A DNA stretch of 64,000 bases from Azorinus chamasolen. Lineage: Eukaryota; Mollusca; Bivalvia; Cardiida; Solecurtidae. The notes beneath the pieces are model-generated. The model worked only from the letters and a program-made list of their open reading frames with translations, was not told where the DNA came from and did not search any database. Position numbers and translations under genes: made by a program. Numbering within the stretch: the stretch's first letter is position 1; each line of letters begins with the position of its first letter. Below are positions 11,645 to 20,811 of this stretch, piece after piece. The stretch covers positions 23,072,156 through 23,136,155 of the forward strand of contig OY755242.1 in assembly GCA_963576725.1 (NCBI GenBank), read 5' to 3'.

Positions 11645-13076
11645 ATGAATGGAAAAGTAGTAAAGTCAAGCAGGCAAAGCCACATGCAAGACGCAACCAC
11701 CACGAAAAAACCGATAGACAGCATGACACACACACACACACAACCACACACCCAAACGCACACACACACACACGAAATGAACACAGAAAACACCAAAAGA
11801 CACACAAGAACCAGGGACAAACGTTCCACACATGAACAAATCACAAGCACAAAGACGCAAGGCAAACAAAAGGAAGGGTGACAAAGAGAGTACCGCCTTG
11901 GCACGGTCAGTAGCAAAAACACCACTAGGGGGTTTAAACCGGTTTACGGACGTCCTAACCTCACACTTCTCTCAAAGTCACCCTAGCTTTACAAATATTG
12001 TAAATAAAGGTATCCCCGCTGGACTTACCCACAACATAGATGACGGTGAACACAGGACAAGATGTAAAACATAGCATAATAACTGTGACAATCCGTCAAA
12101 TATGTACTCAATGACTTTGCTGAAGTCAGTGCACCTGCAGGTAAGCCGTTAAGGGCACGACAGGGAAAAAGTAATACATGAGTCTGGTAAGCTCATCCTG
12201 TATCCAAGTTTAAGAGTATACCATCATAGAGTACTACCCTCGGCCTGTCATCGCGCAAGCAAAGAGGGAAGCGTAGCTACCGATTGTAAAAGGGTCGATA
12301 ACCAAACATGCAGTACGTTGCAATATAATAGGATCATAACCTTTCTTTTTAAATGTTTTAATGCGTTTGATAAACAAATCATGAAAATGGATATGACCCC
12401 GAATTTTCCTAAGTTTGTAGATAACATCCCCATAAAATTCTGGTTGAGAAATGCCTTGTCGCAGTAACGTCCGTAGATTGCAATTATATTTACTAATGAG
12501 AGGTAAATTTCGACAATAAAATTTAGAAAAAGTTTTCCGAAGTTTGTGATATCTGTAACCTTGCTTAAGAAGTTTATCAGTTATAACTAAATTACGTCTG
12601 TTAAAATCTTCAAGCAAAGAACAGGCAAACCTAATAAGTTGAGAAATATAAACCCCATAAGATGTAGAACGTGGCACATCCCCATCTAGAAAAGGATAAT
12701 TAACAATTTTAAAATTAAAATCTTCTCTTTTATCGTATACTTTGGACGAAACTTTATCATTTGTAATTGAAAAGTGAAGCATTAATGTCAGATTGATTAG
12801 CTTTGTTTAAAGACAGTTCTTTTGGGTAAATTGAAGAAACCATAGTATCAAAATAAGGATTATCTATATTCAAAATATCGTCTAAATACCTTGACGTTTT
12901 ATTAAAAGCATTAACAATACCGGTCTGTGTATCAGGTTTTAAGCTAAGCATAAAATCCCTCTCGTAGCAATACAAAAACAAATCTGCAGCAAGAGGGGCA
13001 CAATTTGTACCCATGGGTATACCAACAACTTGACGATATATGGTATCCCCATGACTTGACGATATATTGTATCCCA
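11645..13076 (-). mobile_element. Penelope-like RT element, subfamily A, 5'-truncated, inserted in a LINE
   Basis: A complete 3' UTR (11645-12233) precedes, on the minus strand, the RT C-terminal two thirds (12234-13076). The element breaks the LINE between codons for TGLHGI and DIGPRFLK, and both flanks carry CATGA, a 5-bp target duplication. The 5' edge (13029-13076) repeats about 20 bp of its own RT sequence (ATATATCGTCAAGT). The insertion is younger than the LINE it splits. Confidence 0.88.
12234..13076 (-). pseudogene. Penelope-like reverse transcriptase, partial
   Basis: It encodes RT from motif B (YRQVVGIPMGTNCAPLAADL) through motif C (RYLDDILN, catalytic DD) to the usual C-terminus ACLVIDPFTIGSYASLF..GRG. 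A small deletion near 12780 shifts the frame between the upstream block (12782-13076) and the downstream block (12234-12782). The fingers domain and motif A are missing. The RT would copy element RNA at a target DNA end; this copy cannot. Confidence 0.88.
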
Positions 13077-14375
13077 TGAAGTCCAGTGGACACCTGACGA
13101 ACCTTTTCCTTGTCTACATAAGGCATATTGAAAAACATTGGTGAAGGAACTCGACTATTTACAAAGTCTTTGACATCTCCAACGTCAGAGAAAGGAATAA
13201 TTCCTTTCAGTTTAGTGGCAATATTTGTGAAAAAGGTATTGAATTAATCTGACATGTTTTTTGAATTACTGATTTCTTTACTATCAATTGTTAGAGTGCA
13301 AATGGAACTATTATCACGACTAGTGTCCTAAATCCCTTAAATAGCTTTAAAATAGTTGATGGGTCGATTGGACCTTCCGTGATTTTCTTTGCATAATTAG
13401 CTCGTTTTGCATTATCAATTAGACAAGTGATTTTATTTCGATAAATTCTGAGTTATCCATATCGTTTCAAGCTTTAAATTTATCCCCATCATTCATGGCA
13501 TCAATTATATCTCCATTCATCCAGTTTGGCTGATGTACTTTTTTAACCCTGTGTCGTCTTAAAGGCACATGCTCGTCGAATATAGATGAAAAAAATCCAT
13601 AAAGGACTTTAATGTTTACATCTAAAGTATTCCAATTTACATTATTCATATCGTTCAGAAAGTTTTGTTCCTTAAAGTGTTTGAAATACCTGTATTTAAT
13701 GTAATGATGATTCATTTCAAGGTTATTGCAGTTTATTTTTCTTGAGCAAAATATTGGGTTGTGGTCGCTTAAGCCAAGTTTCGGAACTGACGTTGAAATG
13801 ATGTTATGGGGATTGTCAGAGTATAGGTGGTCATATGTTTCAGATAGACTACATACTCGGGTAGAGTCATTGATCAGATGCGTTAGACCAAGAGATGAGG
13901 TGTAATTCAACCATTCCTGTTTTATACGATGTTATTCAAATCTTGTTAAGATCTCCTAATACCACACTCTCCTCATCTTCAACTTGAACATGTTCTAAAT
14001 TAGTTTCAAAAAGATCTTTCCATGAAGATCTAGTTTCAGGGTGCCTATATATTTATGCAAAGTAAAAATGATTTTGAATTAGGCTGTTTGATTTCGATCA
14101 TGATACTTTCTAATGCAGGACTTTCTAAATCATAACGTCTAATACATTGTAAGTTATCTCTAATATATACTAATATCCCTCCACCTCTATTTTCTGTTCG
14201 ATCTTTGCGAAAAGGAAGCTGAAAGTTATTGATAAAGAAGCTTTGTATGGGGTGAATTTCATTCAGTTTTGTTTCGCTATCCCCCAAATATGTTGATGTT
14301 ATTCGACGACAAAAGAATATGCAGATCATAAAATTTCAAACAAAAACCTTGAATATTTAAATGTCCAATAATTAA
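13077..14375 (-). pseudogene. LINE endonuclease and linker (CR1/L2-type), 5' part of the split element
   Basis: Minus-strand APE-type endonuclease remains. They read HLNIQGFCLKF (~14350), then SETKLNEIHP, then GGGILVYIRDNL (14150-14190), and GLSDHNPIFCSRK (~13750-13780), which carries the catalytic SDH-type motif. A linker with PNWMNGDIIDAM follows (~13500), then the start of RT up to TGLHGI at 13077. Several frameshifts are present. The N-terminus is cut at ~14375 by a B-type RT insertion. It belongs with 10190-11640. Confidence 0.82.
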
Positions 14376-14378
14376 TAT

Positions 14379-15225
14379 GGAAAAATAGTCAAACAGGGAG
14401 AGCCACATACGAAATGACACCGCACCAAACACCATCAAACAAGAAACGGTAAAGCCACAAGACAAAACATAACAGGACGCATATCAAGACGAAACACAAT
14501 AAACATTAAGCATATTAAACAACAAAATTGACCGTAGGCTGAAAGCAGGAGTGCCGCCTTGGAACGGCCAGCAACCAAAATAAGTTACTGGGGGACTTAA
14601 ACCTGGTTTACGGGTACCCAACCTCGTCCTTATCCCACTTTCACCAAAGTCAAAATGTAAATAAAATCCACCCTCCAGACAACTCCACAACATGCATAAC
14701 GATGTCTGCCAAAATGAAAATGATTTGAAAATAAACGTTAGAGGTAAACAAGCGTCGTCATCATTTAAATGACGTCATAATTTAAAAGTACGGGAAAACT
14801 ATATGAAACACTTCTACACCGACATTTAATAAAAGATAAATCGCAAGAAGATACAATTACTAGTGGATATAAAGCATGTAAAACTGTTTTGTTTGAAAAA
14901 GAATAAACTTGACATCGTAGACATGTACTCGATGTCTATTCAGGTCAGAGCAGCTGTGGAGAAGTCATTTAGGGTACGACAGAACTGGCAAAATACAAAT
15001 ATCTAATTTCTTTCCTCCGTAAACGGGTTTAAGAGGGAATCTTCATAGAGTATTAAGCCTTTTCCGGAAGGAGGAAAACATAATGACCAACTGTAAAGGG
15101 GTCGACCACCAAGCATGTAGTGTGCTGCAATATAGAGGGGTCATATCCCTTTTTAATAAATTGTTTTATACGTTTGACAAACAAAGTATCAAAATATATA
15201 AAACCATTTCCAGGTAGTCCTAAAT
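14379..15225 (-). mobile_element. Penelope-like RT element, subfamily B, 3' UTR plus RT tail
   Basis: The 3' end (ATGGAAAAATAGTC, 14375-14390) abuts the LINE. Inland are the module hairpins (CCGCCTTGGAACGG ~14550; TAAACCTGGTTTA), a TGACGTCAT region and the C-terminal RT codons (15080-15225; 'VKRIKQFI' then 'DPSILQHT'). It is strongly 5'-truncated and shares sequence with 21857-22582 and 48657-49820. Confidence 0.82.
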
Positions 15226-15299
15226 TCTGTATTGTAGGATTAAAATCATTACCGTCATTTTAAGAGTTGCTTTTAGTATGTTGGTATAAACAAGATATA

Positions 15300-15715
15300 A
15301 ATCTACATTTGAACACAACTGTTGAGAGCTAGAGCTAAATAGCAATTATTAAATGGCATCATTGCCGTGTCCGCAGTCAAATGACAAATAATGTTCCTGT
15401 TTATGACCAATATTTCCACAGGACCAACATGTAACAGCTGAACGGTGTCTGCACTTTGAAGTTTCATGGTTACTTTCACCGCATTTGAAACATTTGCAGG
15501 CTGATTGACCAAGAGTTATGACATTCCTTTTGAAACGATTACCCTGTATTAGATTCCTCGCCTCCTGTAAGAGACAGCTTTATCAAAGCTGTGAACAATG
15601 CTAGTTATGTATTTTAGGCATGTTTGAAATGCGTCGAAGTACATAAAAACCGAGTCTGCAATTGTCCCTTTCCGCATTGCTGCTTTTGCTTCTGAAGAAT
15701 TTCTCACCATCAGAA
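15300..15715 (-). pseudogene. CCHC zinc-knuckle (Gag/ORF1-like) remnant
   Basis: On the minus strand at ~15350-15505, in a frame interrupted by stops elsewhere, two zinc-knuckle motifs are readable: CFKCGESNHETSKC (C-X2-C-X4-H-X4-C, intact) and CWSCGNIGHKQEHY (last Cys lost). Upstream is a helical stretch (SEAKAAMRKGTIADS..). Such knuckles bind nucleic acid in retroelement Gag/ORF1 proteins and in CNBP-like proteins. The lack of introns and its place among retroelements favour a retroelement ORF1; the family is not determined. Confidence 0.55.
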
Positions 15716-15734
15716 TATATTTAAGATTTAAAGA

Positions 15735-15890
15735 CAAAACAAACAAACAATAGGGAATAGATTGAAGTACCGCTTTGGATCGGTCAGTGACAATAGTCAC
15801 TGGAGGTTTAAGCCGGTTATGGGACGCCTAATCTCAGACTTATTCCTTTCCCACCCTAAAAGCTAAGTGTAAATAAACGTATCCCATATC
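15735..15890 (-). mobile_element. Penelope-like RT 3'-UTR fragment, subfamily C
   Basis: Minus strand. It holds the conserved three-hairpin module. Stem 2 is CAGTGAC/GTCACTG (15785-15791 with 15796-15802), a perfect 7-bp stem around a 4-nt loop; hairpin 3 is ACCG/CGGT around TCCAAA. The TAAACCGGTTTA palindrome is decayed. It sits just downstream of the host exon at 15977. Confidence 0.75.
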
Positions 15891-15976
15891 CGACTTTATT
15901 TCAAAGATGATTACAATGATGGTAATTATTTTGTTCAAACAGATACAAACGTAAAGTACCGATTTACCAGTATTAC

Positions 15977-16234
15977 CTTTGACGTGTACAGCCTTTGGTT
16001 CTACCAATCCAGTTCCGTTTGCCCTCAGTTTGTGACTTATAGTGACGTTTACCACATTACCACTTGTGACCACAAGTGTTTCATTCAGTCTAGCCTCTGG
16101 AAACCCTGGTGCTGTGACCCTCACTACAACGTCGGTTTTCATTGATGTTATGATCATGATGGAGGCGTTCCTTCTAGAGTTTTCGTGCTTCCAGAAACCA
16201 AACACAAACTCTTTTCCACGAGTGTCTGGAGCCC
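15977..16234 (-). CDS. IgGFc-binding-like gene, first visible exon
   Basis: A 258-bp exon (86 codons) with an acceptor (ACTTTACAG) and donor (AAAG|GTAATA), phase 1 at both ends. It encodes GAPDTRGKEFVFGFWKH at its start, then beta-rich sequence with 'TVVVRV'-like strands, ending in KAVHVKG. This matches the N-terminal IgGFc-binding domain, where 'G.eFv..f' opens the domain and 'G.hV' closes the segment before the next strand. The next exon (453-593) continues the domain in frame across a ~15.4-kb intron. The signal-peptide exon is not found; it must lie at higher coordinates or outside the window. Confidence 0.8.
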
Positions 16235-16361
16235 CTGTAAAGTATTGTCATCACGACATTAGGGTTTGATTACGAACTAAGTACCGTTTTGTAGGCTAGA
16301 ATGACAACATTTTCTTGTTAATTGTCTTTGCCTATTTCTTCTACACGGTATTTCACATCCT

Positions 16362-17060
16362 GAATTTTATGATGATGTGATTTACAAACTTCGTAAAATT
16401 ATTGGACATACCCATTTTCTCACTTTGTTCATCAAATATGTTAAAATATTCATAAAAAGGGATATGATTCTGTAGTACTACAACATACTGCATGTTTGGT
16501 TGTCAACCCTTTTACAGTTGGCAATCACGCTGGCGGCCTCTTTGCATGTACGCCGACAAGAAAGTTTTAGTACTCTAGGAATGCGACCTCTTAAATCCAG
16601 AAACGGAAGGAGAACGTCGGATATCTGTACTATTTCGTGTTATTACTTTTTCTAAAGTTACTCTGCAGCTCAATCATTGAGTACACTAGCGATAGGTGGA
16701 TACAGTTTATTCACTTAAATGTGTTCGTTATACATGTACATGCACTTTACCACTGTATTTGCCATCGCGGTTGTTGTGAATTAGTCGGAGAGGGGATATG
16801 TTTATTTACACTGTTTGTCTTTTAGGGTGGGGATGGAATAAGTGTGAGGTTGGGCGCCCATAAACCGGTTTAACCCCCAGTTACTTTTTGTCACTGACCG
16901 TACCAAGGCGGTACTTCCATCTTTCCCCTATTGTATGTTTGTTTTGTCTTTGTGCGTCTCTTGATGTTTTATAGTTATGTACATTTGCTGTTTCCTTGTG
17001 TTGCTGTTCGGGCGGCTGTTTGTTCTGTATGTGGCGTTTCCTGCATGACTCAATTTTGTA
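16362..17060 (+). mobile_element. Penelope-like RT element, subfamily C, RT tail plus 3' UTR
   Basis: Plus strand. The RT tail (DDVIYKLRKIIGHTHF..., with a frameshift near 16470) runs into the C-type 3' UTR. The UTR has 'AATGCGACCTCTTAAATCC', then TAAACCGGTTTA (~16860), CAGT/ACTG, and CCG-TACCAAGG-CGG (~16898-16913), and ends near 17060 in 'TTGTACTTTTCTA'. It lies upstream of the visible IgGFc-binding-like exons. Confidence 0.8.
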
Positions 17061-17544
17061 CTTTTCTATGAAGTTCATAGACGAGAAGAGGCTCATAAAA
17101 TTTATATGCGTACAGATCTGCTAATTATTACTGCATCTCTTATAAAAGCAACACACCATATTCTTATAAAAGGCATTTTCTGAAACTTCAATTAATATAT
17201 CGCGGGGTAAAGCCTCCCCCTAGATCCTTTTCACCAAAAGATATTCTATAACCTATATATCATATGTAGATCCATATATATACTTTCCATCAATTTTTCC
17301 ATATATGTATTATCATTGCCAATCACTCTATATCCTCCTTTGGTCATTTTATTTTAATCATCTGACCAGTTTATTTAAGCGTCACTGTAATAACATACGC
17401 ATTTTGTCATTATATTGAGTGAATGATTGACGCCTTGTTTCGTCTCTTTCAGAGAATGTGTTCTAAAGAGCACCTTGGACTACTTACAGGCACTGCCCCT
17501 TTGATTAGTCCTGGGAAGATTTGACCCGCGATAACTATAAAAAT
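17061..17544. other. Unassigned DNA
   Basis: No recognised coding or repeat family. Confidence 0.35.
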
Positions 17545-17643
17545 TGTTAATGCTTTTAATAAAACTTCTAGGTATTTAGACGATATTTGAATCTAGATAC
17601 TCCTTATTTTGAAACTATGATTTACCCAAAAAAACTGTCTTTA
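17545..17643 (+). pseudogene. Short Penelope-like RT remnant around motif C
   Basis: About 100 bp reading VNAFNKTSRYLDDI, then a frameshift that destroys the frame. It is cut at 17643 by the start of a MITE (TTAACCCTTTCCC). It is a scrap of the RT family seen in full at 56313. Confidence 0.75.
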
Positions 17644-17830
17644 ACCCTTTCCCTGTTCTATGTTGATGCCAAATTTCAATACCTACTGAATATTCATGAA
17701 CAAATTAGTAATAATGAAAAATGGAATGCGGAATATTGTAGCCATTTTAGAAAGTAAAGGAACAGATCTATCAAATTTCAATAGCAAACAGAGCAGACTC
17801 TGATCAGACGGCCCCTCTAAACGTTTAAAA
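17640..17830 (-). repeat. Interspersed MITE of the 'CCCTTTCCC / GCAAACAGAG' family
   Basis: It contains CTACTGAATATTCATG, AGAAAGTAAAGGAACAGATC and GCAAACAGAGCAGACTC with a TCTGATCAGACGG palindrome. The same family recurs at 36245-36490, 50900-51205, 55905-56040, 56083-56312 and 62560-62660. It is non-coding. Confidence 0.75.
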
Positions 17831-18351
17831 TATTTTAATTGTTTTCAATTCTGACATGTTTTTTGGACTTCCATACTTTGTATGACCATGGCAACATTCT
17901 TGCCCTTCTGACCTTGTCCTTGACCTTTGACCTGCTTTGCAAAAAACTTTAAATGCCTATAACATTTGAACCAATGGACCTAGGACTTCGATACATGGTA
18001 TGTAGCTTGCTTGTGTTAAGACTTCCAACAATATCATTGTTGCCCTTCTGACCTTGATCTTGACATCTGACCTACTTTGCAAAAATCTTTAAATGCCTAT
18101 GTTATTGGAACCAGTAGGCCTAGGACTTCCATATTTGGTATAAACATGCCAAAATTTTTGCCCTCCTGACCTTGACCTTGACATTTGACCTACTTGTGCA
18201 AAAATCTTCAAATGCCTGTAACAGTTTAACCAATTGGCCAAAGGCTTCCATACTTGTATGCATCTTTCTTGTGTTACAGTCTTTCCAAAAATATCACCGT
18301 TTTTGCCATGTTATTTTGACCTTTGACCTACGTTTGCAAAAAATCTTTATA

Positions 18352-19673
18352 CGAGGGGTGTTCCAAAAATAATGTTACTTGCATCGGTGCTCATATATCG
18401 AAAGTGCTTTTGTTCATTTTAATTTGCTCTGCCCTTGAAAATACTCTCCGCCAGCCAGAATACACCTTTTTAGCCGCTCAATCCATTTTTGGAAGCATTT
18501 TTCATACTCTTCAATGGGGACACCCATCAGACACTGATAAACAGCAGATCCAAGGGCATTTCTCGAATTGTATCTTCTTCCAGATAAATGATATTTAAGT
18601 TTTGGAGAGAGAAAATAGTCGCAGGGGGCCAAGTCTGGCGAATACGGAGGGTGCGGAAGGATGGTAACCTTCTCTGACTCCAAAAAGTCAGTCACAATAC
18701 GTGCCTTGTGAGCGGGTGCATTATCATGCAAAAGTCGGACATACTTAAGTCCTGTTTTGGGGCGGCTACTTTTGTAGTAGTTCTTCAATTTTCTCAGAAC
18801 AACGTTTTTATAGAACTTTCCTGTGACCGTTCTGCCTTTTGGCACCGGGATTTGAATAGCTGGATACTTATTAGTGAATAAAATAGCATACAAAACCTTC
18901 TTTACCGTTCGTATTTGTTTGGCAATACTTGGGCGTCTGGCATTTTTAGTGGCCCATATTCGGTTGGAAACCTTCCGCTTTGGTTCAAAATAATACACCC
19001 AGATCCCATCACCAGTGACTGTATTATCAAAAGCCTTTTTACTATATTTTGGGTACATTATGAGAAGTTTTTTTGCCATTGTTACACGCGTCTTCTTTTG
19101 CTCATCCGTTAACAAATGGGGTATCCATCTTGCATTTATCTTTCTAACTTTTAGGTGTTTCTTCAAAATTGCATGAACTCTTGCTAACGACAAGTTTGCC
19201 ATTCGAGCCAATTGTTTTACGGTGAATCGAGCATCAGTTTTGAGGATATTTCGGATTTTTTCTATGTTACCTTTGGTCGTAGTTGTTGCATGACGACCTG
19301 GGCGAGCAGCATCTTTCAGTTGCTGCTGCCCAGCACTAAATTTAGCTACCCACCTACAAACAGTCCTGTGGGACATTTGGCCCTCCCCATAAATGTGAAT
19401 ATCTACAGCCTTTATGCCGAGGAATGACCTACCTTTTATATAGGCCCTAATTTCAAGAACATTTTCAGCTCGTTTTCCTGTCATTTTGTGTATAGTCTAA
19501 CGAATAGGCTATGAAACGATGTACACTGAACGAGGCAAGTGAACGTGTGGACGAGATATTTACCTGTGTCACGAGCCAGTGATCACTCAATCGACACGAG
19601 GTGGTTTTGTTCATGAATTGCACGATTTCCGCGAAATAAAGCACAGATGACATTATTTATGGAACACCCCTCG
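18352..19673 (-). mobile_element. Complete mariner element (1,322 bp)
   Basis: Terminal inverted repeats at 18352-18375 and 19650-19673 (24 bp, one mismatch, beginning CGAGGGGTGTTCCA) enclose a full-length transposase on the minus strand. The left flank is TA; the right flank is CA, one substitution away from the TA target duplication. Length and structure are those of a typical mariner. Confidence 0.95.
18414..19484 (-). CDS. Mariner transposase, DD34D, uninterrupted
   Basis: This 356-residue enzyme cuts and pastes the element between TA sites. The N-terminus holds the paired helix-turn-helix that binds the terminal repeats (residues ~5-110), closing in RWIPHLLTDEQKKTR, the WVPHEL-type linker. 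The catalytic triad is visible: D in TGDGIWVYY (~158), D in LLHDNAPAH (~252), and D in PDLAPCDYF 34 residues later. The usual 'TGDE' is TGDG, a conservative oddity. No stop or frameshift is present and the length is close to the ~345-residue norm. The start is the first ATG after the terminal repeat. It may encode active protein; activity is not shown by sequence. Confidence 0.93.
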   Translation of the reverse strand: MTGKRAENVLEIRAYIKGRSFLGIKAVDIHIYGEGQMSHRTVCRWVAKFSAGQQQLKDAARPGRHATTTTKGNIEKIRNILKTDARFTVKQLARMANLSLARVHAILKKHLKVRKINARWIPHLLTDEQKKTRVTMAKKLLIMYPKYSKKAFDNTVTGDGIWVYYFEPKRKVSNRIWATKNARRPSIAKQIRTVKKVLYAILFTNKYPAIQIPVPKGRTVTGKFYKNVVLRKLKNYYKSSRPKTGLKYVRLLHDNAPAHKARIVTDFLESEKVTILPHPPYSPDLAPCDYFLSPKLKYHLSGRRYNSRNALGSAVYQCLMGVPIEEYEKCFQKWIERLKRCILAGGEYFQGQSKLK

Positions 19674-19969
19674 CATGCCTTTAAAATTTGAACCAGTTGG
19701 CTAAAAGTTTCAATACTTCGTTTGCAACTTTCTTGTCTTAAAACTTTTCCAACCGTACCATTGTTTTGCCATGTGACCTTTACCTTTGATCTGCTTCTGC
19801 AAAAGTCTTGAAATGCCTATAGCATTGCATATTTGGTATGACTATGCCAATATGATTGCCTTAATGACCTTGACCTTTGAATAACTTTTTCAAAAGTCTT
19901 TAAATGCATATAATTCCGTACCTGGTATATATATTTTCTGTCTGAAGACTTTTTCGAACATACCAATGT

Positions 19970-20811
19970 TTTAGCTCACCTGAGACAAAGGCTCAGGATG
20001 AGCTATTGTGATAGCGATACGTCCGTCGTCCGGCGTTCATCCACATTTTCAAATAATATCTCCTCTGAAACAGTTAAGCCGATTTTTACAAACATCAGTG
20101 GTTAGGTGGAACGAATTATTGTTCACATAATGACACCCGGACCAAAAATGGCCCCGCCCAAGGGCTTATCCGTTTTTCATAGAAAACTCTTTAAAAATAT
20201 TCTTCTGAAACTGTAAGGCCTCGACTTTTGATATTTGGTATGTAGCATGATATAAGTATCCCCTACAAAGACTGTTCGAACTATGTTCGAATTATGACCC
20301 TTGGACCAAAAATGGCCCCGCCGAAGGCCTTATCAATTTTTCATAGGAAAATCTTTAAAAATCTTCTTCTCTGAAACTGTAAGACCTAGACCTTTAATAT
20401 TTGGTGTTAACATGATCTAATGGTCCTCTACAAAGATTTTTCAAATTATGATCCGGAACAAGGGCTTATCAGTAAAAAATTCTTCTCTGAAACTGTGAGG
20501 CACTGACCTTTGATATTTGGTATGTAGCATTATCTAATAGCTCTCTACAAAAAAGTGTTCAAATCATAACCCTGGGTCGAAAATGGCCCCGCCCAAGGGC
20601 TTATTAGGTTTTCATAAGAAAATCTTCTCTGAAAATACTAAGCCGAGAGCTTTGATATTTGTTATATAGCATGATCTAATGGTCTTCCTCTACAAAAATT
20701 GTTTAAATTATGATGCCTGGGTCGAAAATGGCCTGTCCAAGGTCTTTAAACATCTTCTCTTAAACTAAAATGTGCAGACCCTTGATATTTGGTGTAAATC
20801 ATTTTTATACG
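19970..20811 (+). repeat. 'TTTAGCTCACC'-headed tandem-array repeat
   Basis: It starts with a stem-loop (GCTCACCTGAG..CTCAGGATGAGC, 19975-20003) followed by GTCCGTCGTCCGGCG. About five ~160-bp units follow, marked by CTTCTCTGAAACTG, TTGATATTTGGTATGTAGCA and AAAATGGCCCCGCCCAAGGG. A second copy of this family begins at 54857. I see no protein. Confidence 0.75.

Larger units (their letters stand above)
17870..19972 (+). repeat. Tandem array, ~120-bp unit, split by a mariner
   Basis: Units at 17870-18351 and 19674-19972 carry GACCTTGACCTTTGACCTAC, then TTTGCAAAAATCTTTAAATG, 'CCTATAACATTTGAACCAATGG' (decayed) and an 'ACTTCCATACTTGGTATG' block. About six copies are readable. The mariner lies exactly in a CTTTA|TGCC step of one unit, so the array predates it. 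Confidence 0.85.
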
